Shown here piece after piece: positions 1 through 9,170 of a DNA stretch of 64,000 bases (position 1 is the first letter of the stretch; each line of letters begins with the position of its first letter). Location: the NCBI GenBank assembly GCA_000773965.1, contig JRUP01000018.1, positions 62,001-126,000 on the forward strand, written 5' to 3'. This stretch comes from Enterobacter cancerogenus. GTDB lineage: Bacteria > Pseudomonadota > Gammaproteobacteria > Enterobacterales > Enterobacteriaceae. Position numbers and translations under genes: made by a program. The notes under the pieces are model-generated. The model was not told the origin of the DNA. It saw nothing but the letters and a program-made list of their open reading frames with translations, and did no database searches.

Positions 1-285
1 CAGTTCGACAATCGACAGAGACGGAATGGTGCGCAGATAGTGCGGCCACAACAGGCTGACCAACCCTTCGGTGAGTTCTGGCAGGTCATCATCCAGCTTC
101 TCTCTCAGGCGGCCCATCAAAAAGGCAAAGCCCTCAAACAGACGTTCCACGTAAGGGTCGCGGTCACCCACTTTGTCCAGATTTAGCATCGCGGCACGAT
201 CGGGATGCGCCAGGGCAAACTCGTGTGCAGCCTCTTTCAGATAACGCATTTCCGCTTCGTAGTAGCGCAGCGTTAAGTCATCCAT
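1..285 (-). CDS. tssF: TssF, T6SS baseplate subunit (N-terminal part, runs off the left edge)
   Basis: Only the first 95 codons are present. The N-terminus (MDDLTLRYYEAEMRYL, then HPDRAAMLNLD, DRDPYVERLFEGFAFLMGR and LPELTEGLVSLLWPHYLR) is the very conserved start of TssF/VasA/ImpG proteins. TssF forms the T6SS baseplate wedge with TssG, TssE and TssK at the cytoplasmic face of the membrane complex. It starts 25 bp after the tssA stop and is the last visible gene of the cluster; tssG, tssE and tssJ are not in this window and probably follow to the left. The identification is firm although the rest of the protein is missing. Confidence 0.93.
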   Translation of the reverse strand, partial: MDDLTLRYYEAEMRYLKEAAHEFALAHPDRAAMLNLDKVGDRDPYVERLFEGFAFLMGRLREKLDDDLPELTEGLVSLLWPHYLRTIPSLSIVEL

Positions 286-310
286 GTAAACCTCATTGGT
301 TCTTGTCGTA

Positions 311-1906
311 TCAGGTGTTAAACAGCACCGCTGCCTGCACTGGATCGATGGCGACCAGGCCCGCTAGCAGTGCGTCGATTTGTCTTGATAGCGCAGCTTT
401 ATCTCCTTCGCTACGTTGCAGTTTCAGGCGCAACAGCTTTAGCAGACGTGCTTTCACCTCAAACAGCAGCGTGGGTTCCCACTGCTCCAGACGCAGCGAC
501 TGATCGCCCCGGTCCAGTTCGCTCAGCAGATGCTGTGCCATATCATTTTTGCCGCAGGACTCCGCCACGCGCGCCATTAACAGTCGCTGCAGCCAACGCT
601 CCCGACGTGTGCTGACCTCCGGCGCGTCACTGATCCAGCGCAGCGCCGCATCCAGGCCATCGCTATCGGCGCGAGTCAGCGCCTCTTCTTCCAACGCGGC
701 GATGTCATAACCCGCGCCGCTGCTGACCACGCGCGTTTCCGGCTGCCAGCGCGGCTGATTACCCTGCACGTGCTGGGCAATCCACTGGCGCGTGGTGTCA
801 TCCGCGAAGGCGGTGCCATCGTTGAAGCGCTGATTTTCCAGCTCGGGTAAACGTTCGAGAAACATGCCGAGGTCGCGTTTGGCGATTTCCGCCCACTGCG
901 AATAAGGATGGCCTGATTTACTCAGCGCCTGATTGGCATACCAGTGCAGATCCAGCCAAAAGTGATTCACGCCTTCGATAAACATGCGTTCCACCTGCTC
1001 CAGCAACTCCATCCAGCTCTGTTGCAGATGCAGGCGTTTCAACTGGGCGCGAAGTTCGCTACGCGGCGGGATCAGGCGTGTATTGCCGCTGCTATCCTGT
1101 GCCGGAAGTTGATGCACAGTATCCCAACGCACGCTGCGCATCATGCGCGAACTGGCTAGCCAGCCCTGCGGTTGGTCGCGCAGGTAGCGGGTCAGTTCTC
1201 GCGCCTGATCGATCAGATCACGGCCCGACTGAATCCGGGTCACGGCAACCGGTGCACTCTGCACTGCCGCCGCCGATGACTCTGTGGTGGGTGCCCCCTG
1301 CGGGCTTTGCTGGCTGGCACCGCCCGCCAGTTGCAGACGGGTTTCCAGCATTTTGACCAACCCATCCAGATCGGGCTGATTGGTGACCTCCCACGTTGCA
1401 AACTGGCTGTTGAGCAGACCGAGGGCGGCGATGGCTTGTTCAATTGCCTCACGATTGGCCTCGGGAAACAGCGAAAGGCTGTCCTGTACTTTGCTCCCCG
1501 CCAACCACTCCAGCGCGGCCTTACGGCTTTTGCCTCTGGCAGGCAGCAGTTGCTCACCGAAGTTTGCCACCAGCCCCGACAGCAGCGTGATGCCTGCCGC
1601 CAGTCCGGCATCGCCCTCCTGATGCAATCTCGCCCAGCAGTAATAGGTGGCGACACGGACATCCTTGCACTGTTGCGTAAGCTGTTTTTCTGCCAACTGG
1701 GCGATCAGTGCGGTATCCACGCCAGAGAGTTTGTTGACCTCTTCGCGCATTAGCTGGAAATCATCTTCATACGAAGGATCTTCACCAACGGGAGAGGATG
1801 CGCTTATGGGCTGCAGCCACGGCTGCCACGCTGCAAGCTGCTGTTGCGCCTGTTGATCGGCATCGCGCTGCCCGAAGCAGCGTTGAATCAGTTTTTGTAA
1901 CATCAT
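311..1906 (-). CDS. tssA: TssA, T6SS sheath-assembly cap/chaperone protein (VC_A0119/VasJ type)
   Basis: This is a 531-residue protein with an ImpA-type N-terminal region (roughly residues 25-150; PVGEDPSYEDDFQLMREEVNKL is characteristic). A low-complexity Gln/Ser/Ala/Thr linker follows near residues 195-220, then a long helical C-terminal half typical of the VC_A0119-like family. TssA proteins bind the baseplate and the distal end of the growing sheath and coordinate Hcp tube and TssBC sheath polymerisation. Two adjacent ATG codons (1906 and 1903) can serve as start. The gene lies between the DUF3592-like gene and tssF on the same strand. The family assignment is strong; which structural TssA class it belongs to was not resolved. 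Confidence 0.9.
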   Translation of the reverse strand: MMLQKLIQRCFGQRDADQQAQQQLAAWQPWLQPISASSPVGEDPSYEDDFQLMREEVNKLSGVDTALIAQLAEKQLTQQCKDVRVATYYCWARLHQEGDAGLAAGITLLSGLVANFGEQLLPARGKSRKAALEWLAGSKVQDSLSLFPEANREAIEQAIAALGLLNSQFATWEVTNQPDLDGLVKMLETRLQLAGGASQQSPQGAPTTESSAAAVQSAPVAVTRIQSGRDLIDQARELTRYLRDQPQGWLASSRMMRSVRWDTVHQLPAQDSSGNTRLIPPRSELRAQLKRLHLQQSWMELLEQVERMFIEGVNHFWLDLHWYANQALSKSGHPYSQWAEIAKRDLGMFLERLPELENQRFNDGTAFADDTTRQWIAQHVQGNQPRWQPETRVVSSGAGYDIAALEEEALTRADSDGLDAALRWISDAPEVSTRRERWLQRLLMARVAESCGKNDMAQHLLSELDRGDQSLRLEQWEPTLLFEVKARLLKLLRLKLQRSEGDKAALSRQIDALLAGLVAIDPVQAAVLFNT

Positions 1907-1990
1907 GATGGTGTTTAATCTGAAGAGATGGATAGCGGCTCGCAGACCGCCGCGTTCGTTGATACCCGCTCGTGCAGACGATGGCGGCGA

Positions 1991-2560
1991 TTATGATGAC
2001 GCGCTGCTGTCAGGATTGGGCGCTCTGATATGGTGACGCGTAGCCAGCATCACTCTGACCAGAAACACAACAAGCAGCAGTAAGCCTGCCAGCATCACTA
2101 ATTCGCCGGAAAACGACAGCATGCGCGCATTTTCAGGGTGTTGTGGATCATAGTAGAGGGTGACACGATTGCCGCGTTGAAAGCTGACGAGCCAACTGTT
2201 ATTACTCGTTTTGACGCGCCGAAGCTGGCCCTCTGCCGAGCGATATTCCACAATCGGGGTACGAGTGACGCGCTCTGAGCCAAAGTAACAGACGCCATTT
2301 TCGCAGGAGTAATCACCGTCGCTTTTTGTCTTCCAGCGCGTCCTTTCAATGTAATCGACGATTACACCTTCAGTTTTCTGCCAGTACATCATTTGGTGCC
2401 ATGAGTGCCAAAGCCCCCTCACACCAAAAAAGCTGAAAAACACGATACCTATCAGTGCGCCAAAAAAGATCCCGCGCATGATTCGCAGATCTATACGCTG
2501 CTCGCGCTGCTTCCGCTTTAGCCACTTACGGCGCACACGTTTTCTTGTGGATTTGTTCAT
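1991..2560 (-). CDS. DUF3592-like two-TM membrane protein in the T6SS operon
   Basis: The protein has 189 residues. A very basic N-terminal tail (KRVRRKWLKRKQREQR) precedes a first membrane segment near residues 29-48. A roughly 90-residue extramembrane region contains CENGVCYFGSE and YYDPQHPENARM. A second membrane segment lies near residues 153-172. This layout and the 'VTLYYDPQHPENA' signature are those of DUF3592 proteins, whose function is unknown. The two cysteines in the loop could form a disulfide if it is periplasmic. It starts 3 bp after the tssM stop, so translational coupling to tssM is likely. A role in the T6SS membrane complex is inferred only from position. Confidence 0.7.
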   Translation of the reverse strand: MNKSTRKRVRRKWLKRKQREQRIDLRIMRGIFFGALIGIVFFSFFGVRGLWHSWHQMMYWQKTEGVIVDYIERTRWKTKSDGDYSCENGVCYFGSERVTRTPIVEYRSAEGQLRRVKTSNNSWLVSFQRGNRVTLYYDPQHPENARMLSFSGELVMLAGLLLLVVFLVRVMLATRHHIRAPNPDSSASS

Positions 2561-2563
2561 GGA

Positions 2564-5500
2564 TTACAAAAAGATCTGCTGGGGTAATCGGAATCCTTTC
2601 AGCGCCAGCAGCGCTAACGGGCCGGAACCGGCTTCAGTGCGAAGAATGTAGTTCAGCGGCAAGCCATCCTGTGCGGCGAAGGTCAACTGATAGCGGCTGC
2701 TATCGAGTTGCTTCACCGTGGCGCGATCCAGCAAGCGAATCAGCCCCCAGCTTCCCTGATAATCGGCATACTGGCGACTCCCGGCGCTGACACTCGACCA
2801 GTTAAGCAATACGCCAGGCTTGAAGACATTGCCGGGCCAGCTCACCGCGTTCCAGCTCTCCATCTGGTTAAAATACTTAATGTCCTGCCCATCAATGGTG
2901 ATGTCGGTCTGTACTACATTGCGTGAAGGGCGTGCCATCAGCTCAAATCGCATTCCCGCATCACCGCTGGCAAACAGAATGTCAGAAAGCGCACTGAGCT
3001 GGTTCACCGCTTTCAAGAAGTCCGGGTTGATTTGCATGCCCTGGCTGTTGATGGCATCCGGCACCCACTGGTTGCCTTCTTTATGCAATACACCGCTTAA
3101 ACGTGATTTGATAAAGGCATCGATACGCCCGGTGTCACTGCGCAGATATTTCGCCAACAGCGGCAGGGAGGCATCACTTTGGGTGGCATTAAACGGATAG
3201 CGCCCGGCAAATGACTTCTCCCACTCGCTGACAATCGATTGCTGCCACTGGCTATTCAGACTTTCCGAAGTCGGTGACAGCACCTGCTGCCAGGCCTGCT
3301 CCAGCGGACGCACAAAGACATTGTCACCAAAGCCATTCCACTCCTGACCGAGGCTGGCTGACATCAGACTGCCGTAATCACGGGTGTCTGCCAAATCCCC
3401 CGATTTCCCCTGAAACACGCTCTGAGCAAGTGACTGTGCCATGGCCTGCGGGTCGGGCGCGTTGGTGATCTGCTGCAGTTTCAGACGTACACGATTCACA
3501 CGCGTCATAAAGGTTTGCAAGCTGAGATTATTGTTGCCCTGCCCGCCCGCATCGCCCTTGCTTAGCGCAAGCAGCGGTCCAAACGTGGCTGCCAACGGTT
3601 CTGGCAACGTGGTTGGCGCTTTGCCTGCGACGGCATCGGTGCTAAACAGTGTCTTATCGTCAGGAGCCAGAGCTTCACCCGCTCTTGCCTGGTACTGCAC
3701 GGTGCTCATCAACGCCACCAGTGGGGACTGGCGCGCATCGGTCATCAATGTCATCTGGTCAATGGCATCAGCGAGGTTCTCCGCACTGTTCCAACGCAGG
3801 CTGTTGAGGAAATGCTGCCAGGCATCCGCGTAATCAATGAAGTAGCGCTGAGTGAGTCTCGCTTGTAGCGCCTGAGGCGACAAGTCATCCGCTGCTGCCG
3901 CGGTGTTATCACTCAGCACCCAATCAAAGGCTTCCCGACGCTGATCGACCAGTTTGGCAATAGCAGTCTTCACTTGTTGATCCCAGGCCTGGCGCGTAAA
4001 CACCCCTGGTACGACGTCATCGGTGGTGAACAGTGCGGCGGCATCAGTATCGCCAACCATCTGGTTCAAAGTCATGTCGCTGAAGGCAGGAACGAGCTGA
4101 TGCATCATCTGCTGATACAGCTTGTCTTCCAGACTACGTGCTGCAGTAGTGCGTAATAAGGTACGACGCGCTGCGCTAATTTGACTGGCATCTGGTGTGA
4201 TACGCCACGCCGGATGTTGCGGCAGATTCTGCGCATAAAAGCCATACAACGCCGGTGCGCTGCTGCGCCACAAGCCCGCATCAACTTCTGCACGTTCAGG
4301 CCAACTGCTCAATAAGGTCTTGCTGAGAAACACCGCATCACTCTTTTCTGGATTCGCCATCATCAGTAATGCTTTGAGATGGTTGTAATCACTGCGGCTA
4401 GCCACCTTTGGCATCGCGGCAAGTTGTTGCTCCAGATGGGATGCGGTGGCATCGCGCATCAATTCATTGTTACTGCGCGCATACCATGGCCAGAGCGCAG
4501 CCAGCTGTTGGCGACTGCTATCGAGGCCAAAGCGTTGATACCAGGGTGCGCCCTGCGCGGCTTGATATTGCAAACGGGCAATCTGCTGCTGTAGTGCCAG
4601 CTGATGCAAAATATGCTGGTCCAACGAAGAATGAGGCTTAACCGCAGCCTGAGCCAGCAACTGACTGCTGTTTATTTGATGGCGATTCGTGAGATAAGCG
4701 CCCAGTGTGCCTGCGCCCCATAGCGCCGTCAAACTGATCACACCCCACTGTGCGGCTTTTTCCCACGCGACACCTAATCGACGAGCACTGCGATGAGGCA
4801 CATCCGCCAGCAGACTCTGCCAGCTGCCATCGGCTAACCAGCTATGAGCAGCCAGTGTGTGAGGAGTGGTTTGTGGCAGACTGAACATCACGCCTGCCAG
4901 TGGCAAGCTGTGTGGCCCTGCCAGCAACGGCTGCAAGCTTTGTTTCAAACGCTGTGCACCGCTGCTCGCTAATTGCTGCGCCAGACGCAGCAGAAAATCG
5001 TGACTGTTATTCTGCATGATCTGCTGCATGCCCTGGCGGCTAAGTTGCGGCGTCAAAGCCTGCAGCCCCTCACCCAGCGATTCCGGCGATGCGTTGTGAG
5101 CCAGTAAACACCCTACCGGCTGGGTAATACGTGCATCCTGTTGCCAATGGCTCTGCTGCACCTCCCACAGATAAAGCGGTAATTGCCAACCCAGGGCGCG
5201 ATAGTGCTGGTGCAACTGGCGGCAAACCGCATCAACCTGTGCCGACTGGCGTGACAGCTGATCATCACTGACCCAGATCACCGCATCCAGCGGCTGACTA
5301 CGCAGCTTGCGCAGCGCGGCAATCTTGTCACTATCTGGTGCTGCTGTGGCGCTACCGCCCCAAATCAGCACATTGCCTTCGCCCTCCAGCCACTGCTGCT
5401 GTATCAACCCCGGCAACAGCTGTTCTACGTGCTGGCTTTCACCCAACACCATCAGCAGTTGCACACGACGTCCCCAGTTGCGGCCATAACGGTAGCGAAG

Positions 5501-5803
5501 ATGTTGTTGCAGTTCGTGTAAAGGAGTAGCTGGATGGCTGCTCATTCTGGGTTCGGCAGCGGGATAGAGCTCTTCAAGCCTGGCTTTTCTTTTGGCTCGA
5601 GCCAAATGAAATACCGACGTCGCTACCGGGATCATAAGCAGACACAGCACGACAATCGCTGACAACAGCCACACAATGATTTTAGTACCGCCGTTATCAA
5701 GCCCCAGCTGGCCGCCATACTGCCAAATAACGCCCCCCAAAGCGGCGGTTACCATCGCGAACAGGGTAAAAATACCCGCTTTATTCCATTTGCTGTTAAC
5801 CAT
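2564..5803 (-). CDS. tssM: TssM (IcmF-like), T6SS membrane-complex protein lacking a visible Walker A motif
   Basis: This 1079-residue protein has two N-terminal membrane segments (about residues 10-32 and 40-62), a cytoplasmic region, a third membrane segment (about 350-372) and a large periplasmic part ending in an IcmF C-terminal-like domain (NVVQTDITIDGQ, then GSWGLIRLLDRA near the end). TssM spans the inner membrane and, with TssL and TssJ, forms the trans-envelope channel. Where many TssM proteins have a GxxxxGKT NTPase motif, the sequence reads MVLGESQHVEQLLPG, with no P-loop lysine, and the chain is shorter than the roughly 1100-1200 residues common in the family. It is separated by 3 bp from the genes on either side. 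Confidence 0.88.
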   Translation of the reverse strand: MVNSKWNKAGIFTLFAMVTAALGGVIWQYGGQLGLDNGGTKIIVWLLSAIVVLCLLMIPVATSVFHLARAKRKARLEELYPAAEPRMSSHPATPLHELQQHLRYRYGRNWGRRVQLLMVLGESQHVEQLLPGLIQQQWLEGEGNVLIWGGSATAAPDSDKIAALRKLRSQPLDAVIWVSDDQLSRQSAQVDAVCRQLHQHYRALGWQLPLYLWEVQQSHWQQDARITQPVGCLLAHNASPESLGEGLQALTPQLSRQGMQQIMQNNSHDFLLRLAQQLASSGAQRLKQSLQPLLAGPHSLPLAGVMFSLPQTTPHTLAAHSWLADGSWQSLLADVPHRSARRLGVAWEKAAQWGVISLTALWGAGTLGAYLTNRHQINSSQLLAQAAVKPHSSLDQHILHQLALQQQIARLQYQAAQGAPWYQRFGLDSSRQQLAALWPWYARSNNELMRDATASHLEQQLAAMPKVASRSDYNHLKALLMMANPEKSDAVFLSKTLLSSWPERAEVDAGLWRSSAPALYGFYAQNLPQHPAWRITPDASQISAARRTLLRTTAARSLEDKLYQQMMHQLVPAFSDMTLNQMVGDTDAAALFTTDDVVPGVFTRQAWDQQVKTAIAKLVDQRREAFDWVLSDNTAAAADDLSPQALQARLTQRYFIDYADAWQHFLNSLRWNSAENLADAIDQMTLMTDARQSPLVALMSTVQYQARAGEALAPDDKTLFSTDAVAGKAPTTLPEPLAATFGPLLALSKGDAGGQGNNNLSLQTFMTRVNRVRLKLQQITNAPDPQAMAQSLAQSVFQGKSGDLADTRDYGSLMSASLGQEWNGFGDNVFVRPLEQAWQQVLSPTSESLNSQWQQSIVSEWEKSFAGRYPFNATQSDASLPLLAKYLRSDTGRIDAFIKSRLSGVLHKEGNQWVPDAINSQGMQINPDFLKAVNQLSALSDILFASGDAGMRFELMARPSRNVVQTDITIDGQDIKYFNQMESWNAVSWPGNVFKPGVLLNWSSVSAGSRQYADYQGSWGLIRLLDRATVKQLDSSRYQLTFAAQDGLPLNYILRTEAGSGPLALLALKGFRLPQQIFL

Positions 5804-5806
5804 GCG

Positions 5807-6958
5807 CTATGACTCCATTGATTGCACGGCATGGATAAGCCAGCCGTTTTGATGCTCCGCAAGCATCAGACATGCGGTTTGCGTGATAGATGAGGTATCA
5901 GCAGCTAAGCCAAGAGCCAGCCACGGTGCTGCTGGGCCAGCCAGCCCGGCAAAACGCTCAACATCACGTATTTGATTGATCTGTAGTGCGCCATTGGCAG
6001 CATGGCTTTGCTGCATTAATACAGCACTGTGCCTAAGCCCCTGTTGCTGCGCGCAATAACAACCACTGGCCGCTTTCGCCGCTGTCTGTGTGGAAAAAAA
6101 CGTTAATAACTCAGTTTCAAGTTTTTGGGATGAAGTGAATAGAGGACGTAAAATTCTGGCTGCCGTGGATAAATTAACGCTTTCCGCAACATCATCACTG
6201 GCCAAAATAAATATCCCCATGGCATCTGAATAACGTTCGCGGTCATCCTGTTGCATAATCAGGATAACGTTAATACTTTCATCTTTACTCTGCTGTATAC
6301 TTTGCAACTTATCAGCATAACTTTCTGAAAGTTCTGTCAGCGTCGTTATTGGGTGTAACGGAAATTGAGATTGCCAGTTCTCAGCTAACGCTTTCATAAA
6401 CGCAGCACGTCTGCCCGGTAAAAGATCATTCAGTAGTTTGATATGAATTGCTGTATTTTGGGGAAATTGTGACAGGGCGATGTCAATGCTCCTTAAAAGT
6501 AGCGTGATTTTTTCGCCATCCTCACTTGGAAAATAATCAATTTTTTGCACTAAACCATTTTTTGTCTCAATGCTGGCTTCAGCTTTGGCTATGGTGTTAG
6601 CTGTAATATTTCCAGGAATAAACACATACGAAGCGAATAAAGCCACATAACGCTTTGACCATTTTTCCCAGGCATCTTCGATAGTTAACCTCTCCTGCTC
6701 CCAAGCTTGCCAGCCATTATGCTTAAAGGAATAGGTTAAGTAACGGAAAAACAGCGCCAGCAAGCCGCTGCCGACAACCAGGCAGGCGGCAAACAAAAGA
6801 TGCAGTGATTCGAACAAGCCAGGTTGAAAAATCGAGGTAAGATTGAATATTGAGATAACAGAAAGCATTAATAACATCAATGCGCCAAGCCATTTGAGTA
6901 AAGAAGGAGGTTGTGGCTCAGGCTTTACTGGCAACGAAGGTTTATTCCAGTTCATCAT
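5807..6958 (-). CDS. Membrane protein of unknown function between PAAR gene and tssM
   Basis: This 383-residue protein has a proline-rich N-terminal tail (PSLPVKPEPQPPS). Two hydrophobic segments follow at about residues 22-41 and 51-72, then a soluble region of about 300 residues with no motif that I recognise. The two-helix hairpin near the N-terminus resembles the start of TssM. Spacings are tight: 2 bp after the PAAR stop and 3 bp before tssM, so it is almost certainly co-translated with the machinery. I infer a T6SS accessory role, perhaps in the membrane complex. Function is unknown. Confidence 0.65.
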   Translation of the reverse strand: MMNWNKPSLPVKPEPQPPSLLKWLGALMLLMLSVISIFNLTSIFQPGLFESLHLLFAACLVVGSGLLALFFRYLTYSFKHNGWQAWEQERLTIEDAWEKWSKRYVALFASYVFIPGNITANTIAKAEASIETKNGLVQKIDYFPSEDGEKITLLLRSIDIALSQFPQNTAIHIKLLNDLLPGRRAAFMKALAENWQSQFPLHPITTLTELSESYADKLQSIQQSKDESINVILIMQQDDRERYSDAMGIFILASDDVAESVNLSTAARILRPLFTSSQKLETELLTFFSTQTAAKAASGCYCAQQQGLRHSAVLMQQSHAANGALQINQIRDVERFAGLAGPAAPWLALGLAADTSSITQTACLMLAEHQNGWLIHAVQSMES

Positions 6959-6960
6959 TA

Positions 6961-7227
6961 TTACCCTTCGCCAACCTCAGTGACGCTTGATATTAGTTGG
7001 CAACCGCACTCACAATGGCACCCATCCAGTGCGACCGCTTTGCCATCTGAAATCCAGTCACTGGCACCTTCAACAATTTTATTTACACCATGACCACTAT
7101 GTGGGCAGCTTACTTCGTCCCCAATTAACGCGACCTTTTTACCGTTAACCAGCATCGTTGATGAAGCTGATATCACCTGGCCACCATGCGATGTTTTATC
7201 ACCAAGTAAAATGACGCCTTTGGCCAT
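6961..7227 (-). CDS. PAAR-repeat spike-tip protein
   Basis: This small protein of 88 residues has a typical PAAR pattern: GDKTSHGGQVISASSTMLVNG, then VALIGDEVSCPHSGHG, then a histidine/cysteine cluster (GCHCECGCQL) that would bind the metal at the tip. PAAR proteins sharpen the VgrG trimer and can recruit effectors. There is no C-terminal toxin extension, so this is a bare tip. It lies downstream of the lipoprotein array and 2 bp upstream of the next gene. GC content here is lower than in the structural T6SS genes, like the rest of the module. Confidence 0.9.
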   Translation of the reverse strand: MAKGVILLGDKTSHGGQVISASSTMLVNGKKVALIGDEVSCPHSGHGVNKIVEGASDWISDGKAVALDGCHCECGCQLISSVTEVGEG

Positions 7228-7364
7228 AGAAACCTCATTCAGAAGTTAAAGTTTAGCGTGACATCTTTTAAAAAACATCACCGATAATGATTGAAATGAA
7301 TTGTTAATCGCAGAATCGAGGCAGCCCACCCAATTTAAATAGTGTCACTTTACGCTTTGTTTTA

Positions 7365-8231
7365 TTAATTATTTATCACGCAGCGTGCATTGTAAAAAGG
7401 TAAATTCCAGCTTCTGTTGCCAAGGGTAGGATCCTTTGATTTGCGAAATACGGTCGCATTAGCCTCAGCACCGCCTCCGCCCTCATAACCTCTTATGACC
7501 TTTTTGCTTCCATTTTCAGGGCCTGTGGGATTCTTTTTAGCTGAGTGGGAATAATAGTCTTTTGCGTACCAATCCTGCATCCAGTCCACCCCGTTTCCGG
7601 CCATATCATATAAACCCAATGGCGTAGGGGGATATTTCCCAACTGGATAATTGAACATTCTTGTAGTCATTACTTGACGTTGTTCTCTTGAAGGAACATT
7701 CCTTCCCTCTTCATACTTCCCATTGTCCGTAGCATAAATTACATATTTACCACCATCACGGGCAGCATATTCCCATTGTGCTTCCGTGGGTAAGGCTAGT
7801 TTTTTTCCAGAAACTTCACCTAACCAGTGACAATAATCTTGGGCCTGCTGCCAGTTTAAAGCAGCAGGCATATCGGGTGCCTGCATTTTCTCCCTATCGT
7901 TTTCATAGGTTGGCGGCACATCAGGCCTCGACAGATTTTTCGCGTGTAAATAGACATCATAATCCTGCCAGGTTACTTTGTATTTACTGATGCTAAAATC
8001 ATCGAGCGTAACTTCATGCAGCACTTTATCATCGTCGCCAATTGAAATTGGAAATTTTTCATCAATTAATGGGCCAAAATCCCCCATTTTAAAAGTGCCA
8101 CCTTTAACCTTAACCATATTAGCCAGCGAGCGATCTACCAAATCTTGCTGTAAATGAGCTGTTTTAACATCCTTGCTCCCGTCACAGGCATTTAGCAGCA
8201 ATAGGGAAATGATGGCTAAATATTTAAGCAT
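7365..8231 (-). CDS. FGE/SUMF1-like lipoprotein, array copy 1 (intact)
   Basis: This is a 288-residue protein. A lipoprotein signal peptide ends in LNAC (lipidated Cys16). A formylglycine-generating-enzyme-like domain follows (MVKVKGGTFKMGDFG; MPAALNWQQAQDYCHWLGE; LPTEAQWEYAARDGG; LGLYDMAGNGVDWMQDW; final NARCVINN). Residue +2 after the lipid Cys is Asp, the classical inner-membrane retention signal, so it should sit on the periplasmic face of the inner membrane. The paired catalytic cysteines of true FGE are not seen: the mature chain has only the YCHWLGE and ARC cysteines, so enzymatic activity is doubtful. It is the most distal of four tandem copies after vgrG and its linked gene, an arrangement typical of T6SS immunity genes. 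The immunity role is inferred. Confidence 0.82.
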   Translation of the reverse strand: MLKYLAIISLLLLNACDGSKDVKTAHLQQDLVDRSLANMVKVKGGTFKMGDFGPLIDEKFPISIGDDDKVLHEVTLDDFSISKYKVTWQDYDVYLHAKNLSRPDVPPTYENDREKMQAPDMPAALNWQQAQDYCHWLGEVSGKKLALPTEAQWEYAARDGGKYVIYATDNGKYEEGRNVPSREQRQVMTTRMFNYPVGKYPPTPLGLYDMAGNGVDWMQDWYAKDYYSHSAKKNPTGPENGSKKVIRGYEGGGGAEANATVFRKSKDPTLGNRSWNLPFYNARCVINN

Positions 8232-8266
8232 CTTTAGTTCCAGTTATTAAATACCAGTTAAATAAA

Positions 8267-9135
8267 TCACTGGTTATTCATTACACAGCGTGCATTGTAA
8301 AAAGGTAAATTCCAGCTTCTGTTGCCACGAGTAGGGTAATTTGATTTGCGAAATACGGTTGCATTAGCCTCAGCACCGCCCCCACTCTCATAGCCTCTCA
8401 GGACTTTCTCGGTTCCACTTTCAGGGCCTGTAGGATTTTTTTTTGCTGAGTGGGAATAATAGTCTTTTGCGTACCAATCCTGCATCCAGTCAACTCCGTT
8501 CCCGGCCATATCATATAAACCCAATGGCGTCGGTGGATATTTCCCCACGGGATAATTGAACATATCCCAAGTCATTTCTTCACGTTGTTCTGTTGAAGGA
8601 ACATTCCTTCCCTCTTCGTACTTCCCATTATCCGTTGCATAAACTACATATTTACCACCGTCACGGGCAGCATATTCCCATTGTGCTTCCGTGGGTAAGG
8701 CTATTTTTTTCCAGAAACTTCACCTAGCCAGTGACAATAATCCTGAGCCTGTTGCCAGTTTAAAGCAGCAGGCATATCGGGTGCCTGCAACTTCTCCTTG
8801 TCGTCTTCATTGCCTGGCGGCACATCAGGCCTTGACAGGTTTTTAGCGTGTAAATATACATCATAATCCTTCCAGGTTACTTTGTATTTACTGATGCTAA
8901 AATCATCGAGCATAACTTCATGCAGCACTTTATCATCGTCGCCAAGTGAAATGGGATATTTTTCATCAATTAATGGGCCGAAATCACCCATTTCAAACGT
9001 CCCACCTTTGACCTTAACCATATTAGCCAGCGAGCGATCTGCCAAATCTTGCTGTAAATGAGCTGTTTTAACATCCTTGTTCCCGTCACAGGCATTTAGC
9101 AGCAATAGTGAAATGATGGCTAAATATTTAAGCAT
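8267..9135 (-). pseudogene. FGE/SUMF1-like lipoprotein, array copy 2, frameshifted at an A7 tract
   Basis: This copy is close to copy 1 throughout, including signal peptide and LNAC-Asp lipobox. On the coding strand, codons GGA AAA AAA are followed at once by TAG (8703-8701). Copy 3 has one more A here (A8) and reads GKKIALPTEA; copy 1 has A7 followed by C and reads GKKLALPTEA. The single missing base is the only lesion: downstream of it the frame is open to the normal C-terminus (stop at 8267). Because the sequence is an A-AAA-AAA heptamer, -1 slippage would restore the full product (ATA GCC TTA CCC). It may be a real pseudogene, a phase-variable or recoded gene, or a homopolymer sequencing error. 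Confidence 0.8.
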
Positions 9136-9170
9136 CTTTAATTCCAGTTATTAAATAGCAATTAAATAAA

